A stretch of 42,332 nucleotides of DNA from CAYMUR01 sp964393615 (GCA_964393615.1 CAYMUR010000039.1:1-42332), one strand, 5' to 3'. Positions 16,826 to 25,654 are shown, numbered from the stretch's first letter. The notes: generated from the letters alone by a model not told the origin. Program-made: numbers and translations.

Positions 16826-19297
16826 ATGCGGTTCTTAACGATTGTCATTTTCACGGCGATTCTATTCAACGGCACACGGCTGGTTGCGCAACCGGCAGGC
16901 CGGCTAACGCTTGCGGTCGATGGCAACACCAGTTACCGGATTGTCGTTAGCGGGCAGGCCGATGTGAGCACCAAGGCGGTGGCACACGACATGGCCGCTA
17001 TTCTCAAGCAAATCACCGGCGCTGTTTTTCCGGTCGTGGCGGATACAGAAGCAGCTTTGCCGAACGAGATAGTTGTCGGACACGACAATGGCCGCTTGAA
17101 CGACCTCGGTCTGGCCAATTTGACCGAAGAGTTCTCCTTGGATGAGTACGAAATACGTACGGTCGGCACGCGGCTTGTCATCGCCGGAACCCCTCCCAGA
17201 GGCAGCATTAATGGGATGTACGGATTCCTGCAGGACCATTTGGGCTGCCGGTGGTTTACACCCGCTGCCAGCCGCGTTCCCAGGAATCCCGAGCTGATCC
17301 TCGACGCGATTGCCGACTGCCAGAAACCGGCTTTCCTGTGGCGTACGGCGGCCTCGGTCAGTTACTGGGATCCCAATTGGACTGCCAGGAACAGGCTGAA
17401 CCGCTCCCTGGTAGCTGGGGGAACGCCCGCCGTAGGCGATACGGACGCAAGGCTAACCAGTATGCTCGCGCATTACGGCGGACACGGACTCAATTACGTT
17501 CCCGCGAGCTTGTACGACGAGCATCCGGAGTACTACGCCCAGATCGACGGAAAAAGATCGCTGCATGAATCCTTGAGTCAGCGAGCTTACTGCATCACTA
17601 ACCCTGGATTTGTTGAATTCATCGCAGAGTGGAGTATGGCCCAATTTCGCGGGCAGGAAGGCCACTACGGATATCGCCCCATCATCAACCTCGGACACAC
17701 CGACAACCATCTCTCGTGCGAATGTACTGAGTGCCGAGCATCGTACGAGTGGATCGGACAGGGCGACAACAGGGTAGGCATCGCCGGAACCTACCATGAA
17801 TTCTACAACAAGGTTGCTGCGGAGGTCGTGAAGGAGCATCCTGATGCCATCATAGACATCATCGCGTACAGCCACGTCGGGTATCCCTCATCGGTTAAAA
17901 TGCACCCGAACATCCAGGTTACCTGGGCACCCATAGGCGCCTGCCAGGCACACGCGTTCGACGAGTGCGACGCCAATCGGGACAACGATTTAATGGGATG
18001 GCTGGACCAGTGGCTGGAGCGGACCGATATGCTGCAGGTATGGCTTTATCACTACCAGAACTATCCCTGGATGCCTCACATGAAACTCTTTGCGGCCTCC
18101 CGAAATCTCCGGGAATTCCACCGCAGGGGTGTGCAGAGCGTGTTTATACAATCCCCGGAAGTTGCGGAAAGGACGAACCCGGCCCCGGACGGCGATAAAC
18201 TGATGGGTGGATTCAACCCGCCGCGCAACGATTACTGGACTGTTGCGGACAATCTAAGGCACCTGACCTCTTACCTGTGCACGCGACTGCTGTGGGACAC
18301 GGACTTTGATATCCGGAATGGAATCGGCGAGTTTTGCGAGACCTACTACGGAGCTGCCTCTACCGAGACCGGGCAAATCGTCGTTTTGCTGCAATCGATC
18401 ACCTCTTACGAACGGACCACCGGAACGACTTTTTCTGCTTATTCCGGCGTGCACCAACCCCTCAGCAGCACGCCACTGTTGAAATGGACGGTTGTCGAAC
18501 AGATGGATCGATTGTTTGACCGCGCAGCAGAAAAAGTCGCTGCCGATCCCGTTCTGCTTCGCCGCGTCGAGATGCTCCGCCTGACCCACCAGTTGAACAT
18601 TCTTTGCTATGCGCCCGCCGACCACCCCCTCCGCCAAAAAGCGTTTGCGGCCTTTTTTCCACTGGTGGAAGAACTCGGTATAAAAAGTTTTCAAAACACA
18701 CCCCTGGCAGGCGGCGCTACCCCTGCGGAGTTCAAAGCACTCGTCAGCAACCCGGAAACCATCGTGATTCCTGGCCAGGAAAAAGTCGGCGACAATCTCT
18801 TGAAAAATTCCAGCTTTGAAAGATCGATCTTCGGATATGGAGTCCCGGATGAATGGTCGGCTGAAGGTGTCTACCAGACTGAAGAATACCAACTCGACCC
18901 GAATGGCCTGATTGTCGATACCAGTCGAGCGCATACAGGCAAGTCGAGTGTGCGGATGGTCAAACACCCCTCGCCAGGGGAAACGGTATGCTTGCGGCAA
19001 CGATTTCCTGCCAAGCCGGGCAGACGTTATCGCATGAGCCTGCACTACCGGGCCGATGTTAAAACGGGTGGGTTTTACATTGTCTTTTCCGCACTCGACC
19101 AAGAAGGGGATTTTTTACGCCATTACACCGACAACCGCGCCGCAAAAAACACCGGTGGCAAGTGGCAGCCCCTCCAGGCTGACACCCACATTGGTGAGGA
19201 TACCGCATTCCTTATGGTCGAGGCGCTCTTCTACGATGACCACTCCGAGGGAATTGTTTGGATTGATGACTTCACCTGCACGATGCTCCAAGAGTAA
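16826..19297 (+). CDS. Secreted DUF4838 protein with C-terminal carbohydrate-binding-like domain
   Basis: 823 residues from ATG 16826, with AGAGGAT about 9 nt upstream and an immediate signal peptide (MRFLTIVIFTAILFNGTRLVAQ). Residues about 25-140 resemble the small alpha/beta N-terminal domain found before glycoside hydrolases such as alpha-glucuronidases; the region near 110-130 (PPRGSINGMYGFLQDHLGCRW) is typical. The central part is DUF4838, with the characteristic CECTEC (298-303) and a TIM-barrel-like pattern. From about residue 655 (NLLKNSSFE) to the end it resembles a CBM4/9-like jelly roll (AHTGKSSVRM, FPAKPGRRYRMSLHYRAD). The likely role is binding or hydrolysis of a polysaccharide outside the cytoplasm, but catalysis by DUF4838 is not established as far as I know. 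Base composition is more GC-rich than in flanking genes, suggesting transfer. It precedes a broken cytochrome gene. Confidence 0.85.
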   Translation: MRFLTIVIFTAILFNGTRLVAQPAGRLTLAVDGNTSYRIVVSGQADVSTKAVAHDMAAILKQITGAVFPVVADTEAALPNEIVVGHDNGRLNDLGLANLTEEFSLDEYEIRTVGTRLVIAGTPPRGSINGMYGFLQDHLGCRWFTPAASRVPRNPELILDAIADCQKPAFLWRTAASVSYWDPNWTARNRLNRSLVAGGTPAVGDTDARLTSMLAHYGGHGLNYVPASLYDEHPEYYAQIDGKRSLHESLSQRAYCITNPGFVEFIAEWSMAQFRGQEGHYGYRPIINLGHTDNHLSCECTECRASYEWIGQGDNRVGIAGTYHEFYNKVAAEVVKEHPDAIIDIIAYSHVGYPSSVKMHPNIQVTWAPIGACQAHAFDECDANRDNDLMGWLDQWLERTDMLQVWLYHYQNYPWMPHMKLFAASRNLREFHRRGVQSVFIQSPEVAERTNPAPDGDKLMGGFNPPRNDYWTVADNLRHLTSYLCTRLLWDTDFDIRNGIGEFCETYYGAASTETGQIVVLLQSITSYERTTGTTFSAYSGVHQPLSSTPLLKWTVVEQMDRLFDRAAEKVAADPVLLRRVEMLRLTHQLNILCYAPADHPLRQKAFAAFFPLVEELGIKSFQNTPLAGGATPAEFKALVSNPETIVIPGQEKVGDNLLKNSSFERSIFGYGVPDEWSAEGVYQTEEYQLDPNGLIVDTSRAHTGKSSVRMVKHPSPGETVCLRQRFPAKPGRRYRMSLHYRADVKTGGFYIVFSALDQEGDFLRHYTDNRAAKNTGGKWQPLQADTHIGEDTAFLMVEALFYDDHSEGIVWIDDFTCTMLQE

Positions 19298-19300
19298 ACC

Positions 19301-19316
19301 TTCGTCTCCGGACGAA
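19301..19316 (+). terminator. Weak hairpin after the DUF4838 gene
   Basis: TTCGTC-TCCG-GACGAA, a 6-bp stem with a 4-base loop, begins three bases after the stop codon. It lacks a U-run, so intrinsic termination would be weak at best. Confidence 0.3.
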
Positions 19317-19400
19317 ATGATTGGCCTAAAATTGCTGGTGACGATGCGACACGATTTGCGGGTGGCTACCCGGCAAAAACGTTGGCCCGGTCCGATTGAT

Positions 19401-19416
19401 CGTGATTCGAATCACG
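19401..19416. repeat. 16-bp perfect palindrome
   Basis: CGTGATTCGAATCACG is its own reverse complement. It could be a dimer-binding operator or a site left by recombination. It does not form a proper tRNA T-arm with flanking sequence. Confidence 0.5.
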
Positions 19417-19792
19417 TCACTCGTCTGAATCAAGCAATCTCCAGCCGCTCGCCGCGCATCTTCGGGAACCGGTCGGCCACCTTTTCAGTCAGGGGAATGC
19501 GCCTTTTCTCTTTAAAATGAATTCTGTTCTTGGCAATGCTGGTAGCCCAATAATAGGCGTTATAGAGGGGGCGAGCCGTCGTTTTGTTGGCGCAACGGCC
19601 GGCCAACAGCGACCCCATAGGCTCCCCCGCGCAACTCCGTCCGCTCAAGTCAGCGGGTCCATCTTTCAGTCCTCTGGTAAAATGACGTTATTGCAAACCC
19701 GCCTAGGGCTGCGGCGCCAAGGTTTCCCACCCGCGGCGCTGGCTCGACAGCGACGGTATCCCGTTGGCACTTCGCAAGACGATCGCTCCATC

Positions 19793-20648
19793 ATGGCAAT
19801 TGGCATCACCCATCGGCCGAGTGGGATTATGCTCCACATGGCGTTCTCTCTGGTCGCGGTGCTTTGGGCCTCGCTTTCCGGGACGGTTGCGTTGAGTGAA
19901 GAGCCACCGGAGGACCCACCGAAGTCCGCTGGGATCGTGCTGTTTGACGAGCAGGTCCAGCCGGTCCTGGTCCAACATTGTTACCAATGCCACTCCAGCG
20001 AGCGTGAAGAACCCGGCGGTGGGTTGGAACTCGATTCAGCGATGGGCATCCGCAGCGGCGGCAATTCGGGCCCCATACTCGTTTCGCACGATGTGAACCA
20101 AAGTCTTTTGCTGGAGGTCCTCCGCAACGCCAACGCCAACACCGACTCGAGTGCACTCTCCCATCACCAGCTTCCCAATGAAGTCGTCTCGGCTTTTGAA
20201 GAATGGATTCGCCTTGGCGCGCGACTCTCGCCAACCGGCCGGATCGACCTCTGGCGAACTGCCCCTTAAACCAGCACAAGAGCACTGGGCCTTTGAGCCT
20301 CCCAGGGCAGTCGACCCACCGGCGGTCGAGCAGGCGGACTGGCCGCGCGGCACAATCGATTACTTTCTGCTTTCAAGGATGGAGGCTGCGGGCCTCGCGC
20401 CTGCTCCTGATGCCAATCGCCGGACGCTGGTTCGCCGAGTCTTTTTCGATCTCGTTGGGCTCCCGCCGTCGCCCGGGCAGGGCAACAGCTTCGTCGCTGA
20501 TAATTCTCCCGAGGCTCTGGCCAACCTGGTTGATCGGCTCCTCGGGTCAACACACTTTGGCGAACGTTGGGGCCGTCACTGGCTCGATATCTTGTGGATG
20601 AGCACCGTGATTTGCCAAACATTTAAGGCGTTCTTTCGTTGCTGGTAA
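19793..20648 (+). pseudogene. Decayed planctomycete-type cytochrome c / DUF1549 gene
   Basis: The first part (from ATG 19793, or ATG 19829) has a signal peptide and a planctomycete-type cytochrome c domain with the heme motif CYQCH, then NEVVSAFEEWIRLGARLSP. At about 20240-20256 homology moves to the +1 frame: ELPLKPAQEHWAFEPP, then TIDYFLLSRMEAAGLAP, RRVFFDLVGLPPSPGQ and FGERWGRHWLDI, the start of DUF1549. At about 20592 homology stops abruptly and the frame ends at 20648 with unrelated sequence. The rest of DUF1549 and all of DUF1553, present in the intact homologue at 31496-33838, are missing. This is a frameshift plus a 3' truncation, so the gene is inactive unless the shift is a sequencing error; the truncation would still remove most of the protein. 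Confidence 0.85.
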
Positions 20649-20820
20649 TTCTTGCTGGACGCTTGCCACCAATGGGCCTGAGAATTTCTGATCGTGCCCT
20701 ATGGCACCTCAGCAGCGTGGTAGATTTCCAGGCGGCCACAAGGTATCGTAAACTCTAGCTGACTAATAGGGATCAGGGACAGCTAGATGTGGCGTTTCAG
20801 CAGAATGGAAAACGAATGCG

Positions 20821-21429
20821 ATGCGGTTAGGTATTTTTGGAGGAACATTTGATCCGGTCCATTATGGCCACTTGATTCTGGCCGAATATTGTCGTGTAGA
20901 ATGTAAATTGGATCAGGTTTGGTTTTTGCCAGCTGCTGTTCCACCCCATAAGCAGGATCGGGAGTTGACGGCCAATGATCAGCGTCTGCAAATGCTTCGG
21001 CTTGCGCTAGCTGGCCATGAAGCAATGAAAGTTTCCCTGTTGGAATTGGAGCGAGGTGGTATCAGCTACACACTGGAAACCTTGGAAGCCATCCACCAGC
21101 AGCAGTCGGACGTAGAGTTGTTTTTCTTGTTGGGGGCAGATTCCCTGCATGAACTTCCGACATGGCGCGATCCTGATCGAATCTGCCAGTTGGCGAATCT
21201 AGTTGTTGTCCACCGTCCCGATGTACCCGCTCCCGATTTTTCCGTGCTAGATGGAATCGCTGGACAGGATCAACAGGATCGGTTCCAAGGATTAGCTGTA
21301 GCCATGCCATTGATTCAGCTTAGTAGCACCGAGATTCGGCGGCGTGTAGCAGCGGGACAGAGTATCCGCTATCAGACACCACGCGCGGTTGAGAAATACA
21401 TCGAAACGCAACGGCTATATACCACGTAG
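20821..21429 (+). CDS. nadD: Nicotinate-nucleotide adenylyltransferase
   Basis: Transfers AMP from ATP to nicotinate mononucleotide to form deamido-NAD, a late step of NAD synthesis in the cytosol. The 202 residues carry the nucleotidyltransferase signature GGTFDPVHYGH (7-17), with the two catalytic histidines (H14, H17). Also present are LGADSLHELPTWRDP and, near the C-terminus, the ATP-binding LSSTEIRRR followed by PRAVEKYIETQRLY. The length is typical. The start is ATG 20821, directly before the motif. A rsfS or obg neighbour, common in other bacteria, is absent; upstream lies a decayed cytochrome gene. Confidence 0.95.
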   Translation: MRLGIFGGTFDPVHYGHLILAEYCRVECKLDQVWFLPAAVPPHKQDRELTANDQRLQMLRLALAGHEAMKVSLLELERGGISYTLETLEAIHQQQSDVELFFLLGADSLHELPTWRDPDRICQLANLVVVHRPDVPAPDFSVLDGIAGQDQQDRFQGLAVAMPLIQLSSTEIRRRVAAGQSIRYQTPRAVEKYIETQRLYTT

Positions 21430-21462
21430 TCGGAGAATGATCGACCTGGGATCAAACGGGGA

Positions 21463-21723
21463 CTACGCCGCACGGCGACTTTCGAACAAGGATTGGACTT
21501 CGTCTGGTATACCAAATTCGGCCAATTTTGGGTTGGTATGGATGGCCTCAATCACTTGATCTAGTTGTTCAACAGGGGTCTGTGCCAAGTCGACAAAGAT
21601 CCACTTTTTGCCTGCGATTTCACACCCACCGCCACCACTACCATCCAGCCATTCGTAGCGGATACCGTAGTCCAAATGGCGCGCCAAGTCTAAACATTGT
21701 TCGAGTTGCTCGACGATTCTCAT
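21463..21723 (-). CDS. Conserved short hypothetical protein
   Basis: 86 residues, no membrane segment, no signal peptide. The start at ATG 21723 is backed by GGAG about 9 nt upstream; an in-frame ATG five codons earlier lacks a ribosome site. The middle RYEWLDGSGGGGCEIAGKKW looks like a beta-hairpin with a glycine turn and is followed by IFVDLAQTPVEQLDQVIEAI, a strand and a helix. The pattern looks like a conserved small alpha/beta protein, but I cannot name a family or function. It converges on nadD with about 33 bp between the stop codons. Confidence 0.6.
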   Translation of the reverse strand: MRIVEQLEQCLDLARHLDYGIRYEWLDGSGGGGCEIAGKKWIFVDLAQTPVEQLDQVIEAIHTNPKLAEFGIPDEVQSLFESRRAA

Positions 21724-22147
21724 GGTTAGGAACTCCATTTCTGTCAGTGTGCGACAAGCTCAACGGCTCGCATCGAGTTTCCTTTCTGAGTGCCACGGGA
21801 AAAATCGGTGCGCTTAATCTATCAGTCGCTTGTATCCCAGTTTTACTAAACCACCTGAAACGAACATGGCTACCGTCGTCAAAACTTGTGAAACTTCCGC
21901 ACTTCACCGGAACTCGCTCGTTGGTCCCGGTAGACCGCGAATTATAATCCCTTCTCTTACAGTCACCGATACCGGTTCGTCGATACCATCAAGGTTGCTA
22001 ACCCATTACTTTCACCCTAGTTAAGCCATTAGTGTCAGGCAAAACAGATAGTTCAAATCATCATGGCAAAGCGGTGAATTTAGGCGCAACATAGTTATCT
22101 TTACCGAATATCGGACTAGAAAAGAGTTGGCGAACTCGGAGACGGCG
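21724..22147. other. Intergenic region upstream of the histidine kinase
   Basis: About 420 bases between two divergently read genes. Several short frames exist but none is convincing. I see no clear promoter or repeat. Confidence 0.45.
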
Positions 22148-22999
22148 ATGGCACTGATAGCCCCCAATCATGAAACGACCCCAGATCACAATGAATTACA
22201 GCGTGAAAATGAACAGCTTCGCATCCAACTTCGTGAAGCCCAAAAGTTGACTGCTTTGGGAGAGCTCCTCAGTACGACGACCCATGAATTTAATAACATC
22301 CTGTTGGCCGTTATCAATTATGCCAAGATGGGAATTCGCCACCGTGATGATGCCACGCGCGACCGGGCCTTGGAAAAAATATTGTTGTCTGGTGAGCGGG
22401 CGGCAAAAATCACCAACAGTATTCTGGGGATGGCTCGCAATCGTTCGAGCAAAATTGAACCAACGGACCTGGGAAAGCTTGTCGACGACACGTTGGTATT
22501 ATTGGAGCGTGAACTGCGTAAATATCGCATCTCACTGGAAACAAGGTACGATGAAAATTTGCCAGAAGCCATGGCCAATGGCAATCAGATTCAACAGGTT
22601 CTACTCAACTTGGTAACCAATGCCCGCCAGGCGATGAAACCAGGCGGTATGTTGACGATTGCAATGACCCATGACCTCCAGCAGGGCACGGTGGACCTCA
22701 TGATTCGAGACACGGGTAGCGGGATTCCATCGCATCAGCTTCCTCATATATTTGATCGCTTTTACACGACAAAATCCGGACCTGATGAAAGCGGTAAAGG
22801 AGGTAACGGTCTGGGATTAGCCGCTTGCCGGGACATCATTGAATCCCATCGAGGTCGCATTCGGGTGGCGAGTACTCCGGGTAAAGGTACAGCATTCACG
22901 ATTAAACTACCTGCTGCGTCTACAGGCTTGGACGTGGTTCCACCCATGTCGACGATTGCCACACCCACGTCACCTGCTTCGGGGGCCACTGTGTCTTAA
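22148..22999 (+). CDS. Soluble sensor histidine kinase without an input domain
   Basis: A 283-residue two-component kinase. A short coiled coil (about 14-40, ELQRENEQLRIQLREAQKL) leads into the dimerisation helix with the H-box TTTHEFNNIL (phospho-acceptor H46). The HATPase domain has the N box NLVTNARQAM (154-163), G1 DTGSGIP (188-194), the F box FDRFYTTK and G2 GKGGNGLGLA. The HEFNN H-box is the type seen in NtrB-like and hybrid kinases. There is no transmembrane segment and no PAS or GAF domain, so input must come from partner contact. ATG 22148 is chosen for its GGAG six nt upstream, over the in-frame TTG at 22127. No response regulator is adjacent. The C-terminal 30 residues are Pro/Thr/Ala-rich. 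Confidence 0.9.
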   Translation: MALIAPNHETTPDHNELQRENEQLRIQLREAQKLTALGELLSTTTHEFNNILLAVINYAKMGIRHRDDATRDRALEKILLSGERAAKITNSILGMARNRSSKIEPTDLGKLVDDTLVLLERELRKYRISLETRYDENLPEAMANGNQIQQVLLNLVTNARQAMKPGGMLTIAMTHDLQQGTVDLMIRDTGSGIPSHQLPHIFDRFYTTKSGPDESGKGGNGLGLAACRDIIESHRGRIRVASTPGKGTAFTIKLPAASTGLDVVPPMSTIATPTSPASGATVS

Positions 23000-23028
23000 T
23001 GGTGTGTTGCGTCTTAATGGTGTGTTGC
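22993..23028. repeat. 18-bp perfect tandem duplication over the kinase stop codon
   Basis: GTCTTAATGGTGTGTTGC occurs at 22993-23010 and 23011-23028 with no mismatch. It duplicates the last residues and stop of the kinase gene, leaving a second in-frame stop just after the real one. Confidence 0.95.
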
Positions 23029-23091
23029 GTTTCACGTTGCAACCCGATTGGATGTGAAATGAACGACCCATCCATAGAGGAAGTCGTCCAA

Positions 23092-24240
23092 TTAATGGAC
23101 GGCTCGTAAAGCCTGGTCCAGGTCGTTTTTTAAATCATCAAACGCTTCCAGTCCGACCGACAGTCGAATCAGTGTGTCGGAGATGCCGTGCGCTGCGCGG
23201 TCGGCAGCATCGTAACTGGCGTGGGACATCGCTGCAGGTTGTTCGATCAATGATTCCACCGCGCCCAGGCTGACTGCCAGTTGAAACAATTCTGTATTTT
23301 CGACGACTTGTTTGGCGGTTTCAAAATTTCCTTGCAATTCCAGACTGATCATTCCCCCAAACAGCCCGCTCATTTGTTGTTTTGCCAACGAGTGGCCTGG
23401 ATGATCCGCTAAACCAGGATAGAGAACGCGGTGTACCCTGGAGTCATTTTTTAAAACATCTGCCAACCGGTGTGCAGTTTGGCAATGTTCACGGACGCGC
23501 AGGTCCAGGGTTTTGATTCCACGGCTCACCAGAAACGAGTCGAGTGGTGCAAGCACGGCGCCGGTCGCGTTCTGCACAAAGTACAACCGTTCATACAGTT
23601 CTGGATCACCAACGACGATTGCTCCACCTAACACGTCACTATGTCCACCCAGGTACTTGGTGGCTGAGTGCATGACAATATCTGCTCCCAGTTCCAGGGG
23701 CCGTGTGATTGCTGGAGTCGCAAAAGTATTGTCGACTCCCAGGAGGATGTTGTGCGCGTGAGCCAGCTCGGCACAGGCAGTAATATTGGTGATCGACATG
23801 AGTGGGTTACCCGGACTTTCGATCCACAACAAACGTGTCTCAGGAGTAATCGCACTTTCCAAACGGTCCAGATCGTGGCTGGGAGCAAGAGAGACTTTGA
23901 TTCCCGATCGATTGACAATTTTACGTAACAGCCGGTAGGTGCCACCGTACACGTCGGTTCCTGCCAGGATGTGATCGCCCGTTTCCAAGAGCATGGTAAC
24001 CGCATGAGTTGCGGCCATGCCCGAAGAGAATGCTAGTGCGCCGCAGCCAGATTCTAAAGACGTTAGTGTTGCTTCGAGGTTCTTGCGAGTGGGATTGCCG
24101 CTACGCGAATAGTCAAATTCACCCCACTCGCCTGCACCAGGCTGGACAAAAGTTGAAGCAAAATGAACGGGCGGCACGACCGCACCTGTTTGCGGGTCGC
24201 GTTTGTTACCAACGTGTATGGCACGTGTGCGAAATTGCAT
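23092..24240 (-). CDS. Transsulfuration PLP enzyme (cystathionine synthase/lyase family), second gene
   Basis: A 382-residue Cys/Met-metabolism PLP enzyme. Landmarks are FDYSRSGNPTR (42-52), SSGMAATHA (72-80), VYGGTYRLL (97-105), ESPGNPLMS and the PLP lysine K195 in HSATKYLGGHSD. The C-terminus has the SLGAVESLIEQPA block that orders the active site. Family members catalyse gamma-replacement (cystathionine gamma-synthase) or beta/gamma-elimination (cystathionine lyases); sequence alone does not separate them reliably. As the second gene of a pair, with 33 bp from the first stop, a step from cystathionine to homocysteine is plausible. The start is ATG 24240. A 6-bp inverted repeat (23085-23101) straddles its stop codon. 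Confidence 0.88.
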   Translation of the reverse strand: MQFRTRAIHVGNKRDPQTGAVVPPVHFASTFVQPGAGEWGEFDYSRSGNPTRKNLEATLTSLESGCGALAFSSGMAATHAVTMLLETGDHILAGTDVYGGTYRLLRKIVNRSGIKVSLAPSHDLDRLESAITPETRLLWIESPGNPLMSITNITACAELAHAHNILLGVDNTFATPAITRPLELGADIVMHSATKYLGGHSDVLGGAIVVGDPELYERLYFVQNATGAVLAPLDSFLVSRGIKTLDLRVREHCQTAHRLADVLKNDSRVHRVLYPGLADHPGHSLAKQQMSGLFGGMISLELQGNFETAKQVVENTELFQLAVSLGAVESLIEQPAAMSHASYDAADRAAHGISDTLIRLSVGLEAFDDLKNDLDQALRAVH

Positions 24241-24273
24241 GGTCAGACTCGAGCTAGCGAAGAATGCGGTAGG

Positions 24274-25488
24274 TTATTTGCGGTGTAACGCCTGGTCGAG
24301 GTCGGCGATCAAATCTTCCGAGTTCTCCAGTCCACAGGCAATGCGTATCATATTATCAGGAATTCCGTAACAACGTCGTTCTTCCGGAGTACATTCGTAA
24401 TAACTCATCACCAGTGGTTGCTCAATCAGTGACTCTGCTCCACCCAGGCTGGGCCCGATGCGGGGCAACTTCACTGAGTCAACGACGTCAGCAGTCGCTC
24501 TCCAATCGGCATCTTTGACGAGAAAGGTAACTAATCCGCCGAATCCACGCATGGTCCGGCGCGCCACATCATGATGAGGGTGGGTTTCCAAACCTGGATA
24601 GTACACTTTTTCGATTTGGGGGTGGTCCGACAGAAATTCGGCAATGGCTTGGCCGTTTTCATTGTGTCGTTGCATCCGCAATTCAAATGTTTTGAGTCCT
24701 CGGAGTAACAAGTGAAGATTGTGCGGTGAATTGACGGCCCCCATGATGCCTCGCAGGTTCCGCACGGCCTGCAGTTTCTCTTCACTTCCTATGATGACAC
24801 CAGCCAGCAGGTCATTGTGGCCGGCCAGGTATTTGGTCGCCGAATGAAGCACGTAATCGACGCCCGCCTCGACCGGTCTCAGATTGTACGGTGTGGCAAG
24901 TGTGGCATCGATAATGGTTTCTACACCGTGCCGCCGCCCGATGTCAACGAAACGTTCCAGATCGACAATGCTCAAGTGTGGATTGGTAGGTGATTCACTA
25001 ACGATCAATCGTGTTTTGTCAGTAATGGCTGCTTCGGTGGCTTCGTAGTCACAAGTTTTTACCTGCCGTGTTACCACACCAAACCGGGATAGGTGCTTGA
25101 TACAGAACTCTCGACTGCGATGGTAACATTGGTCGAAGAATACAATTTCGTCTCCCGACTCAAGCTTGGCCATGAGTAGCCCGGCTAGCGCGGCCATCCC
25201 ACTCGAGAAAAGAATGGCCTGTTCTCCACCTTCCATGGCAGCCAGTTTGCTTTCAACGACTTTTTCGCTTGGATTGCCATAGCGTCCATATTCTTCCCGC
25301 GGCTGTTTTTCTTCGATGAAACGAATGACACTTTCAGTATCAGCAAAGGTATAGGTGGATGTACAATAAAGCGGGTCAGTGATACTGTTGCCCGCTTTTT
25401 GTCGAGCTTCACCGGCATGAATCGCCAGGGTAGATGGCTTGAGATTGGCCTCCGTATGATCTAATTTTGTCGATTCAGGGTGGGGCAT
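24274..25488 (-). CDS. Cystathionine gamma-synthase-like PLP enzyme, first gene of the operon
   Basis: 404 residues from ATG 25488, backed by GAGG five nt upstream; an upstream in-frame start would fall inside the terminator and is rejected. Motifs include EYGRYGNPSEKVVE, SSGMAALAG, DQCYHRSREF, ESPTNPHLSIVD and the PLP lysine K219 in HSATKYLAGHND. The CYxxxR block and the TNP region resemble the plant-type cystathionine gamma-synthases more than the second gene does. The expected reaction joins an activated homoserine ester with cysteine to give cystathionine in methionine synthesis. Together with the gene 33 bp downstream it forms a two-gene operon controlled by a structured leader. Confidence 0.88.
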   Translation of the reverse strand: MPHPESTKLDHTEANLKPSTLAIHAGEARQKAGNSITDPLYCTSTYTFADTESVIRFIEEKQPREEYGRYGNPSEKVVESKLAAMEGGEQAILFSSGMAALAGLLMAKLESGDEIVFFDQCYHRSREFCIKHLSRFGVVTRQVKTCDYEATEAAITDKTRLIVSESPTNPHLSIVDLERFVDIGRRHGVETIIDATLATPYNLRPVEAGVDYVLHSATKYLAGHNDLLAGVIIGSEEKLQAVRNLRGIMGAVNSPHNLHLLLRGLKTFELRMQRHNENGQAIAEFLSDHPQIEKVYYPGLETHPHHDVARRTMRGFGGLVTFLVKDADWRATADVVDSVKLPRIGPSLGGAESLIEQPLVMSYYECTPEERRCYGIPDNMIRIACGLENSEDLIADLDQALHRK

Positions 25489-25502
25489 GAATTCCTCATT
25501 AC

Positions 25503-25548
25503 AAAAAAAAACCGCGGTCACCATCCTTTTCACAGGACGGCCGCGGTT
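25503..25548 (-). terminator. Intrinsic terminator just before the operon start codon (candidate attenuator)
   Basis: In operon-sense RNA the 5' arm is AACCGCGG plus CCGUCC, the loop is UGUGAAAA, and the 3' arm is GGAUGG, a UGA bulge and CCGCGGUU, followed by a run of nine U (25511-25503). The stem has 14 pairs, one of them G-U. It ends 14 nt before the ATG at 25488, with the Shine-Dalgarno in between. It lies downstream of the operon's own candidate promoter, which favours conditional attenuation over simple transcription blocking. Confidence 0.85.
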
Positions 25549-25565
25549 GCCGACTGACTAGCTAT

Positions 25566-25601
25566 ACCACTTTTAAAAGCATTCAGTTTGTTAAAAGTGG
25601 T
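25566..25601 (-). ncRNA. Perfect 11-bp hairpin in the leader RNA
   Basis: In operon-sense RNA ACCACUUUUAA (25601-25591) pairs fully with UUAAAAGUGGU (25576-25566) around a 14-nt loop. Flanking GCUA and UAGC can add four outer pairs across an internal loop. A small hairpin GCAG/CUGC lies just upstream. It looks like part of a folded sensing domain placed before the terminator. It does not match a riboswitch consensus I know. Confidence 0.6.
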
Positions 25602-25654
25602 GGCACTTTAGCAGAGTGAGGCTGCAAGCGGCCGCAAATCCCGATCAATATAAT

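Larger units (their letters stand above)
19298..19792. other. Intergenic region after the DUF4838 gene
   Basis: About 495 bases. It starts with a hairpin (19301-19316) and holds a 16-bp perfect palindrome (19401-19416). A minus-strand open frame at 19430-19648 ends in KRRIPLTEKVADRFPKMRG, which reads like genuine protein but has no recognisable family or start signal; it may be the remnant of a lost gene. Otherwise nothing is supported. Confidence 0.45.

Noticed and set aside
19395..19425. GATTCGAATC resembling a tRNA T-loop
   Set aside because: The closing G-C pair of a T-arm is missing and no cloverleaf can be built; it is better described as a palindrome.
25510..25530. AGGATGGTGACCGCGG in the operon leader, similar to the T-box core
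   Set aside because: It has one substitution and one insertion relative to the T-box, and it forms the 3' arm of the terminator directly before the U-run, where a T-box would need further sequence. No specifier stem was seen.
25540..25560. CGGCAACCG, which recalls a conserved piece of SAM-I and SAM-IV riboswitches
   Set aside because: The other conserved segments of those riboswitches are absent upstream, and this piece overlaps the terminator arm.
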